IMG/VR virus record: IMGVR_UViG_3300046511_000532
Span: 1 to 27,248 of that record
Source of the DNA: a virus
Strand: one strand, 5' to 3'
Length of the DNA stretch: 27,248 nt
Position 1 is the stretch's first letter, and each line of letters starts with the position of its first letter. Both the position numbers and the translations under genes were made by a program. Shown here one piece after another: positions 6,576 to 14,160 of the stretch. The notes below the pieces were generated by a model. It had not been told where the DNA came from and did not search any database. It saw only the letters and a list, made by a program, of their open reading frames with translations.

Positions 6576-9500
6576 ATGCCGGGGACCATCCTCCTCGACG
6601 ACCTGCGCTCGAGCATCGGCGACGAGCTGCGCTCCCACGCTCAGGGATTGCTCCAATTGGGCCAGGGCGCCGTTCAGAGCATCAACGACGCCATCCCCAC
6701 GCCACCGCCGGTACCCCAGGGTCCTGACCCGAATCAGATCCTGCAGGAGCTCCAGCAGCACGCCCAGCAAGCCGCCGCTGCCGCACAACCCGCCCTGCAG
6801 GTGCTGGGTACCGCCGGCCAGGCCGCCAGTGGCGCGGTGACGCAGCTCGGCCAGGCACGCGACCAGGTCGCACAACAACTGCAGGATCACGTCGCCAGCA
6901 TCACCCAGGGCGCGCAGAACGCCGTGCAGACGCTTGGTAGTCCTGCACCGCCAACCCAGGCGCCTGTCCAGCAACCAACCGCGGATCTCGGTGCGCCGCC
7001 GGACCGGTCGATGTCGCTGCAGGACTACGCTCGAGCCGCGGCCCAGCGAGCAGGCATCGACCCCAACGTGTTCACCGCGCAGATCCAGCAGGAGTCAGGG
7101 TTCAACCCCTCGGCGCGGAGCAATGCCGGCGCGATTGGCGTCGCCCAGTTCATGCCCGAGACGGCGAAGGGTGTCGGGCTCGATCCGACCGATCCGTATG
7201 CGTCACTCGACGCGGCGGCCAAAGAGGACGCGAAGCGACTGCAGCAGTATCAGGGTGACTGGGGCAAGACCCTGGCGTCCTACAACGCGGGTGCTGGCGC
7301 GGTCGAGACGTACGGTGGCATCCCGCCGTATGCGGAGACGCAGAACTACGTCAAGACCATCATGGGCAATGCCCAGCAGGCGGCGCAGGCAGCGGGTACC
7401 ACGATCAGCAACGCCGTGGGCGGCGCCGCGTCGGCACTGGGCGGCGCGGCTCGAGGTGCGCTCGACACGGCGTCGACCGCGATGAATCAGTCGCAGTTCA
7501 ACGATCCGCAGTTGACCGCGGACGAAGCGTACGCCGCGTGCGGTCCCGCGGCCGCCGTCAGGTTCGCCGAACGGTTTGGCCGCAACCCCACGCTCAGGGA
7601 AGCCACCGACCTGGCCAAGCAGGTGGGCTGGACGAGTGGCGGCGGCATGGCGGGCATCACCAGCGAGCAGCGACTGCTCAAGAACATGGGCGTCGACACG
7701 CACATCGTGGCGCCCGATTGGGATGCCATCTCCAGAGAAGCCCAGACGGGCAACCCCGTCACCATCTCCACGGCCGGCCATTACTTCTTTGCGGACGGCT
7801 ACAACCCGCAGACGGGCGCGTTCCACGTGGGACGTTCCGGTCTGGACCTGAAAAACGGCAGCGAGTGGATGACGCCGACCCAGATGGAAAATCTGATGGG
7901 CCGCGCGCAGGGCGCATTGTTCGCCGACAACCCCGCGGTGCCTGCCTCGAGCACGTCTCCCACCGCACTCGGCGGCACTGGTGGCGCATCCAACGCGCCG
8001 ATCACCATTGGTGGCCCGGCGCCCGTGAAGGCGCCGCTGTACGTCAAGGGTGCCATGCAGGACGCCGACGGCAACGTGGTCGCTGACCAGGGCCCAACCC
8101 CGATTCAGTCGGCGGCGGACGTGCTGGGTGGTGCCGCGGGCGCCGTCGGCGAGGCGGTTGGTGGTGCGGCATCGGCACTGGGCTCGGCCGCGCAGGGTGC
8201 GCTGGCTCAGGCCACCGCGCCTGTGCAGCTCCAGCCCGGTCAGGTGTCGGCGCGCGATCAGGTCAACCAGGTGGCGAGTGACGTGCAGCAGGCCGCGCAG
8301 GGCGTGCTGGGAGCGGCACAGGACGCCAACCGTCAGACCCCTGGCACAGCGGCCGTCAATGCGGTAGCGCCCGTTCTGGGGGCTGCTGCAAGCGACCTGG
8401 GCACCACGGCTCGAGGTGTCGTCGACGCTGCCGCGCCAGTGCTCGGTGGAGCGCTTCAGGATGAGAACGCCCAGGCGCTCGCCTTCGCACAGTCGCCCAT
8501 CGGGCATCGTCTCTTACAGGCCGCCGCGGAGAATGCCCAGGAGGGGCCGTCGCTGATCCCCGCGGGCACGATGAGCCTGTACCGCGACGTGATGCAGGTC
8601 AAAAACGATTGGCTCGAGCAGAACAACCCGCTCAACAATCTGCCCGGCGCGCGGCCAGAGCCAGGGCACGAGGGCGATATCACGCCAGGCGGGTTGATCG
8701 CGGGCCTGACCACGGGCATCGCACAGCAGTTCACCGACCCGTTGATGCTGGCGTTGCTGGGACCGACAAGTGGTGTGGCTGAAGCGGGCACGGGTGCGCT
8801 CAGTGGCGCGGTGAGCCGGATCGTCGGACCGCAACTGGCCGAACGTCTGTCGCCCGGTGCGGTCAACGTGCTCGGCACCATCGCGCAGAAGTTCTCGCAG
8901 GGCGCCATCGTGGGCGGTTTGCAGAACGCCATGTTCGAGGCGGAAAAGAAAACGTCCACGCCCGAGTCGGTGGGCCAGGCGCTGGTCGTCGGGGCTGGAC
9001 TGGGTGGCGTGATCGACGTGGGCTCGGTACCGGTGATGGCGGTGGTGCGGCGTATCGGCCAGGTGCTGCTCGATCGCGCACCCGAGATCAGCGCGGCATT
9101 GCGCTCAAGGCAACCTGCCCAGGCCAACGTCAATGCCGCGCTTGCCGGTGTGCCCGAGATGGTGGCGCGCGCGAGGGGTGAAGGTGAGCCGACGGCCGGG
9201 TTTACCGCGCCAGAGGCTGAGCCGAGCACGCGGATGTATCACGGCACGGGCTCAGGGTTCGATCGGCCGACGGGTGAAAGATTCGATCCGAACGGGCTGT
9301 ACGGACCGGGTTACTACCTGACCAGTGACCCGAGGGTGGCCGGTGGCGTCGTCGCTCAGGGCAATGAGATGCGTGCGCCGAATCTGCTCCGACTACTACC
9401 AAATAGTCCGGGCGCTGCGGCGGCTGCCGAACTGCGTGAGCCTGGTCAGGTACTCAGTCCGGGGTATGCCCAGGAACGTGCCCCACGGCCAACGGTTCTC

Positions 9501-12500
9501 GGCCAGCAACTGGACATGTACCGGAGTCGTCTGGCCCCGGCGCAGGAGTTGTTGCGAAACGCTCGTACGCCCGAGGAGCGCACGTACTTTCAGAACTACG
9601 TCGACAAGCTCCAGGGCTTGATCGACGACACCGAGAGCAAGGTGACGCCGCCAGAGGCCGGACCCAACGTGCGCGCGGTGGACGTGCCGCAAAACCTGAA
9701 CCTGCTGAACGTCGACGCCCCCGTGTCGGTCGAGAACGCACGCCGAATTTCAGACGCCATCCCTGATGCGGAGGACCGGCGGCGGTTCGATATTCGGGTG
9801 TTCCCGAATGACGAGCGCACGAGCACGAACGGGCAGACGGGTGATGCGGTCTATCAGGTGCTCACTCGGGCGTATGTCAGTCCTGATGTGTCGCTCAGTG
9901 AAGCCAAGACCCAAGCAGCGCAGGTGCTGAAGCAATCTGGGTACGACGGCATCACCTACAACGGTGGCCAGCGCATTCCGATGAACGACGCGGCGGGTGC
10001 GCCCATCGAGCACCAGGCGACCGTCATCTTCCCGGAATCGCTCGACAAGGTCCGTAACGCGGTCAGTGGGCGGCAGGGCGGCCAGGCGCAGGTGCCGTTC
10101 GGCATCAACCTTGCGGGCGGTGTCGCTGGCGGCTACGCCGGTAATGTCGCTACCCCCCAGGACGCGTCACCCGAAGAGCGCCTCAGAAACATCGGGCTCG
10201 GAGCAACCGCGGGGTTGCTCGGCACGCATCTGATCACCCGCGGCGGCGTCGGACCCAGCCTGGAACGCGCCGTCGCGGGTGTCGGGCGTGAAGGCTTCCG
10301 TGCGCCAGAGACGCGCCCGACACTCGAGGAGCAACTCGCGCGGGCAGCAGATAGAGGTCCACGCCCCGGCGAGAACCTGCTGAGGGCCACCACCGAAGAG
10401 CGGTCGCCGTCGACCGATGTGACGTCGCAGATGCAGCGCAATTTTCTCCGCGACACGGTCCGCGCACCTAACGCTGACCCGCGGCCGAAGGTGCAGGACA
10501 TTGGCCTGCCGAACGAGAAGCTCGTTCACCAGAACGACCTGACCGACGTGGTCCCGGCCGGCACCACCGTGCTCTACCACGAGACGAGTGTGCCGAACGC
10601 GCGCGCATTGCTCGATCGCATCGAAAGTGGTCCGCGCAACCAGACCCCGATCTTTACATCAGACAACCGCGACCTGGCGCTCGGGCAGGGTGGCAAGGGC
10701 GTCATGCTCGAGTTTGATCCTGCTCGGGCCAATGGCAGCGTCGCGCCTCAGAAGCCGGGCCTCACGTTCACCGCGGCGACGGGCAGCGGTCAGGAATACA
10801 CGGTCAGCAGGACGCTTCCAGGTGCTGTTTCGGCGATCGTGGTGCGTACCGAGCGGCAGGCTGCGCAGCTCGCGACCAACGCACGCGTGGCGCGCAGGTT
10901 TGACTTTGCCAATGCGGAGCCGACGGCAGATGGCGGCATACGCATCCCGCGCCGCGAAACGGGTACCGCACTGCCCGCCGCAGCGGCAGTGGTCACGCCG
11001 CGAGTCGCGCCTGAACCGACAGGGTTTCGTGCTCCCGAGACGGGTGCCACCAGCGAGGCGCCTATGACCGCTGCGTCAGAGGCGTTTGCCGGCGCACGAG
11101 CAGCGCCGGGGGAAGCCGTGACCGCGACAACTCCGACTGCGCGGGTGACGGCGTCCTTAGGTGAGCCGCCAGTGCCGCCTCAACCACCCGAGCGGCCTCC
11201 TGCTCCGCCAGCCGGGCCGCCTCCGCCTCCACCTACGGCGCCACCTACGGCGCCAACTGGCGCTACTCCTGAGCTCGACAAGCTCAACGCGATGTACGAC
11301 GGCAAGAAGCCGAAGCCAGCGACCAGTATTCCTGACGTTATCCAGCAAGTCGGCGACAGCCTGACACGCATGTTCACCGACCGCCAGGTCGACATCAACC
11401 GTGCCCAGGAGCGCTACGCGGCAAACCTCGGCCGTCCGTTGCGTGGCGACGAGATGGCCGCGGAGCTGCAGCGTCTGGCCTCCGATCCCGTGGCGCAGGT
11501 CAGAGTCGATGAAGGACTGAAGCCAGCCATTCAGTCCGTCGGCGCGGACTACCCCGCCCTGCGCAACTACGTGACGCTACGCTCGAATATCGAGGTCGCC
11601 GACAACCTTGCCACGCGCACCGGCAAGCCGGAGGTGGGCACCGATCGTCTGTTTTCAGGCGGCTTGAACCGTGAAGAGTCGGTCAAGGCGATGCAGGACC
11701 TCGAGCAGCAGCTCGGCCCGGAACGCTTTGCCAGGGTCCAGGCCGCGGCCGACCAAGTGACGGCGTTCAACCAGTCGATGCGCGAGCGATTGGTTCGGGC
11801 GGGCGTGCTCGACGAGGGCACCGCGGCCCAGCTCGAGGCGCAGTATCCGAACTGGGCGAAGACGCGCATTCTGGACTACATGGCCGACCCAGCCGGTGGC
11901 CAGGGTGCCGGTACCAAGCTCGGGCTCAGCGATCGCCAGTTGCGCGAATACACACTCAAGGGCACCGAACGTGCGCGCGAAGACCCGATCGCCTCGACGG
12001 TCGCGTACGCGCACCAGGTCGAACGCATGGCGATGAAAAACGAGGCGTTCCAGGCGTTTCTCAAGATCGACCAGGACAGTGCCAGCCCGATGCTGCGTGA
12101 AGTGCCGCAGAGCTACACGGCGAAGTCGAACGAGACGACGATGATCGGGTTCGTCGACGGGCAGAAGCAGAAGTATGTGACCGACAACAAGGCACTCGGC
12201 GCGGCGATCAATGGGGCGAGTGTGCTGTCGACGCCTGAGTGGACCAGCGCCTGGCAGAAGATATTTCGTTCGCTGGCGACCAGTCGTAACCCGCTGTTCC
12301 TGGCTGGCAACGCGGCGCTCGACGTCCCGACGTACGTGCTGCGCTCGAGCGTGCGGGAGGGTGGCCCGCTGGCGTTGCCGCGGATTCTGGGAGAACTGGC
12401 CAGGGGCTATGGCGACGCGTTCCAGGGCCTGTTCCAGGGTGAGTTCCGCGGTGAGGGTACGTCTGCCTTTCTGAAGGGCGGCGGCGGCCAGTCGGGGTAC

Positions 12501-13913
12501 TTCACCGGCGGCGAGGGGCAGACCAAACGTGCTGTCGCGGAGATGCAGCGCAAGAACGTGTTTCAGATCAACGGATGGCAGGATCTGGGGCGATTGACCA
12601 AAGACCTGCTCACGTTGCATCCCGTCGAGGCGTTGGGCGAGCGGATAGAACTCGGCCCGCGCGTGGCGGCGATGCGACTCGCCGAGCGACGTGGCGCCAA
12701 CGCGACGCAAGCGGTCATCGACGGACGCACCGTCACCGTCGATTTTTCTCAAGGCGGGACCGTCACCAAGTACCTCAACAACTTCATCCCGTTCTTCAAT
12801 GTTGGGTTCCAGGGTCCAGCCCAGATCGCTCGAGCGTTCCGAGACAATCCGCGAGCGTTCGTCGCGACGGTCGGCACGCTGATCGGCATTCCGTCGATGG
12901 CCGCCGAGGTGTGGAACAAGAGCGACCCGCAGCGGGCGAAGGACTACGCCGACGTGCCGCAGTACGTGAAAGATCAGGGCATCGTCGTCATGCTGCCGGG
13001 CGAGGCACCCGTCGACGCGCAGGGCAACCGCAAGCCGATGTACGCCGTCATCAAACTCCGCGAGTGGATGCCGTTCGCCAGTCTCGCACGCGAGGCGACC
13101 GGCCGCGTGATGGGTGACGACTCGCGGTCCTGGCAGGAGATGGCGTCGTCCATCGGGTCGGGGCTGTCACCCATCCAGGCGCAGAGCGCCGCCCAGGTCG
13201 GTACAGAGCCGCTCGGTGGTATCCCGATCCTGCCTGCCGCGGCGCAGCTCGAGATGAACACCGACTTCTTCCGTGGCCGCACGATCGTGACGCAGCGCGC
13301 CGATCAGAACGCAAGCGCGGTGTCGAAGGCCATCACGCCGGCGATACAGGCGATCGTCGATCGCGCGGGGATCAATGCCGAGGTGCGACCGTCGGCGATT
13401 GATTTCCTGGTACGGAATCAGGGCGCAGGCGTGGGCGGCGCCGCGCTGAGCGCCAGCGACCTGGCCGCGGGCCAGCCGTCAGACACGGCGGGGCCGACAG
13501 GCTTGCCAGGCGTTGGTGGGCTGATCGGGCGATTTGCGGGCAACCAGACCGGTAACGAGTTACAGCAGGCCCGCGACCAGACGCTCACCACCGAGGGTCG
13601 CCAGACGCTGCGCAACAACGGCATCACGCTGACCCCAGGAGCCGTGTCGGGCAGCGTCAATCAGATACCGCTCAATATCGAGGAGGAAACGCGCTACCAG
13701 CAACTGACCAACCGCTACATCGACGCGGCGATTGCGCGCACGGCAGCGTCGCCTGACTTCGCGCGTATGACGCAGGTCGGCAAGCAGAGCCTGATGGATC
13801 AGGCGATGCAGGCCGCTCGCTCGAGGGCAGGCATCGAAGTCTTGAACACGATTCCCGCTGATGAGAAGCGGCGGCGTCTCAGTACGAAGTCGACCGCGCC
13901 TGCAGCCGCTTGA
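6576..13913 (+). CDS. giant polyvalent ejection protein: lytic transglycosylase, cysteine-peptidase-like, two ADP-ribosyltransferase-like and LPD38-like regions
   Basis: 2445 aa. Residues 1-145 are Ala/Gln-rich. Residues 146-262 form an SLT lytic transglycosylase: catalytic E173 in QQESGFNPSA, AIGVAQFMP, and ASYNAGAGAV. Residues about 305-440 resemble a C39-type cysteine peptidase, with C322 in AACGPAAAV and H402 in GHYFFADGY; the third catalytic residue is unclear. Ala/Gly-rich linkers and amphipathic segments follow (about 440-860). Residues 887-1160 look like an ART-PolyVal ADP-ribosyltransferase: MYHGTGSGF, LYGPGYYLTSDP and a distal GYDGITYNGG with VIFPES. Residues about 1325-1445 resemble a second one: VLYHETSVPNARALL, PIFTSDNRDLALGQGGKGV. 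After a Pro-rich linker (about 1530-1565), residues 1568-2185 resemble LPD38, with NPLFLAGNAALDVPTYVLR and KYLNNFIPFFNVGFQGPAQI. It is probably packaged in the virion and ejected. The SLT call is firm; the others are motif-level. Confidence 0.88.
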   Translation: MPGTILLDDLRSSIGDELRSHAQGLLQLGQGAVQSINDAIPTPPPVPQGPDPNQILQELQQHAQQAAAAAQPALQVLGTAGQAASGAVTQLGQARDQVAQQLQDHVASITQGAQNAVQTLGSPAPPTQAPVQQPTADLGAPPDRSMSLQDYARAAAQRAGIDPNVFTAQIQQESGFNPSARSNAGAIGVAQFMPETAKGVGLDPTDPYASLDAAAKEDAKRLQQYQGDWGKTLASYNAGAGAVETYGGIPPYAETQNYVKTIMGNAQQAAQAAGTTISNAVGGAASALGGAARGALDTASTAMNQSQFNDPQLTADEAYAACGPAAAVRFAERFGRNPTLREATDLAKQVGWTSGGGMAGITSEQRLLKNMGVDTHIVAPDWDAISREAQTGNPVTISTAGHYFFADGYNPQTGAFHVGRSGLDLKNGSEWMTPTQMENLMGRAQGALFADNPAVPASSTSPTALGGTGGASNAPITIGGPAPVKAPLYVKGAMQDADGNVVADQGPTPIQSAADVLGGAAGAVGEAVGGAASALGSAAQGALAQATAPVQLQPGQVSARDQVNQVASDVQQAAQGVLGAAQDANRQTPGTAAVNAVAPVLGAAASDLGTTARGVVDAAAPVLGGALQDENAQALAFAQSPIGHRLLQAAAENAQEGPSLIPAGTMSLYRDVMQVKNDWLEQNNPLNNLPGARPEPGHEGDITPGGLIAGLTTGIAQQFTDPLMLALLGPTSGVAEAGTGALSGAVSRIVGPQLAERLSPGAVNVLGTIAQKFSQGAIVGGLQNAMFEAEKKTSTPESVGQALVVGAGLGGVIDVGSVPVMAVVRRIGQVLLDRAPEISAALRSRQPAQANVNAALAGVPEMVARARGEGEPTAGFTAPEAEPSTRMYHGTGSGFDRPTGERFDPNGLYGPGYYLTSDPRVAGGVVAQGNEMRAPNLLRLLPNSPGAAAAAELREPGQVLSPGYAQERAPRPTVLGQQLDMYRSRLAPAQELLRNARTPEERTYFQNYVDKLQGLIDDTESKVTPPEAGPNVRAVDVPQNLNLLNVDAPVSVENARRISDAIPDAEDRRRFDIRVFPNDERTSTNGQTGDAVYQVLTRAYVSPDVSLSEAKTQAAQVLKQSGYDGITYNGGQRIPMNDAAGAPIEHQATVIFPESLDKVRNAVSGRQGGQAQVPFGINLAGGVAGGYAGNVATPQDASPEERLRNIGLGATAGLLGTHLITRGGVGPSLERAVAGVGREGFRAPETRPTLEEQLARAADRGPRPGENLLRATTEERSPSTDVTSQMQRNFLRDTVRAPNADPRPKVQDIGLPNEKLVHQNDLTDVVPAGTTVLYHETSVPNARALLDRIESGPRNQTPIFTSDNRDLALGQGGKGVMLEFDPARANGSVAPQKPGLTFTAATGSGQEYTVSRTLPGAVSAIVVRTERQAAQLATNARVARRFDFANAEPTADGGIRIPRRETGTALPAAAAVVTPRVAPEPTGFRAPETGATSEAPMTAASEAFAGARAAPGEAVTATTPTARVTASLGEPPVPPQPPERPPAPPAGPPPPPPTAPPTAPTGATPELDKLNAMYDGKKPKPATSIPDVIQQVGDSLTRMFTDRQVDINRAQERYAANLGRPLRGDEMAAELQRLASDPVAQVRVDEGLKPAIQSVGADYPALRNYVTLRSNIEVADNLATRTGKPEVGTDRLFSGGLNREESVKAMQDLEQQLGPERFARVQAAADQVTAFNQSMRERLVRAGVLDEGTAAQLEAQYPNWAKTRILDYMADPAGGQGAGTKLGLSDRQLREYTLKGTERAREDPIASTVAYAHQVERMAMKNEAFQAFLKIDQDSASPMLREVPQSYTAKSNETTMIGFVDGQKQKYVTDNKALGAAINGASVLSTPEWTSAWQKIFRSLATSRNPLFLAGNAALDVPTYVLRSSVREGGPLALPRILGELARGYGDAFQGLFQGEFRGEGTSAFLKGGGGQSGYFTGGEGQTKRAVAEMQRKNVFQINGWQDLGRLTKDLLTLHPVEALGERIELGPRVAAMRLAERRGANATQAVIDGRTVTVDFSQGGTVTKYLNNFIPFFNVGFQGPAQIARAFRDNPRAFVATVGTLIGIPSMAAEVWNKSDPQRAKDYADVPQYVKDQGIVVMLPGEAPVDAQGNRKPMYAVIKLREWMPFASLAREATGRVMGDDSRSWQEMASSIGSGLSPIQAQSAAQVGTEPLGGIPILPAAAQLEMNTDFFRGRTIVTQRADQNASAVSKAITPAIQAIVDRAGINAEVRPSAIDFLVRNQGAGVGGAALSASDLAAGQPSDTAGPTGLPGVGGLIGRFAGNQTGNELQQARDQTLTTEGRQTLRNNGITLTPGAVSGSVNQIPLNIEEETRYQQLTNRYIDAAIARTAASPDFARMTQVGKQSLMDQAMQAARSRAGIEVLNTIPADEKRRRLSTKSTAPAAA

Positions 13914-14061
13914 TGCCCCAGTTGATCACACCCAGTAACGCGGCGAGTCCGAAGCCAACGCCGGCAATGATCGCGCCCACGGGCGGAAAGAAGAAGGTGA
14001 CCATGAGCCATGCGAGGACCAGGGCGACCGCCGCCTTCTCAAAGTTAGAATCGAGTTGCAT
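13879..14061 (-). CDS. small two-helix membrane protein, antisense to the virion genes (holin candidate)
   Basis: 60 aa from the ATG at 14061; a GTG at 14064 is also in frame. On the minus strand AAAGGG precedes the ATG by nine bases, a good ribosome site. The product has a short polar N-terminus (MQLDSNFEKA), a hydrophobic stretch AAVALVLAWLMVTFFF, a PPVG turn, a second stretch AIIAGVGFGLAALLGVINWG, and a basic tail IKRLQARSTSY. That layout fits a small inner-membrane protein; class II holins are similar, but nothing proves a lysis role. It is the only credible minus-strand gene here, fills a gap otherwise without genes, and overlaps the last 35 nt of the giant gene antisense. The plus-strand ORF across this gap is of random composition. 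Confidence 0.6.
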   Translation of the reverse strand: MQLDSNFEKAAVALVLAWLMVTFFFPPVGAIIAGVGFGLAALLGVINWGIKRLQARSTSY

Positions 14062-14088
14062 CACGGAGTGCCCTTTCGTGGTGTCTGG

Positions 14089-14115
14089 CCCGCGGTCGTT
14101 TGCTCGACGCGCGGG
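14089..14115 (+). terminator. terminator-like hairpin downstream of the giant gene
   Basis: CCCGCG at 14089-14094 plus GTCG at 14095-14098 pair with CGAC at 14105-14108 and CGCGGG at 14110-14115, with one bulged G and a six-base loop TTTGCT. CTTTCTC follows on the plus strand. The stem is strong but the U-run is imperfect. It could end transcription from 6576-13913 before the next gene, or sit in the leader of the minus-strand membrane gene. Confidence 0.45.
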
Positions 14116-14160
14116 CTTTCTCAGTCTTGGGGCGCACTATACGGCGGCGTGTGGTAACTG

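Noticed and set aside
7203-8507. Minus-strand open frame of 434 codons opposite the giant gene
   Set aside because: Shadow of the peptidase-like and linker regions; composition dominated by Arg, Gly and His.
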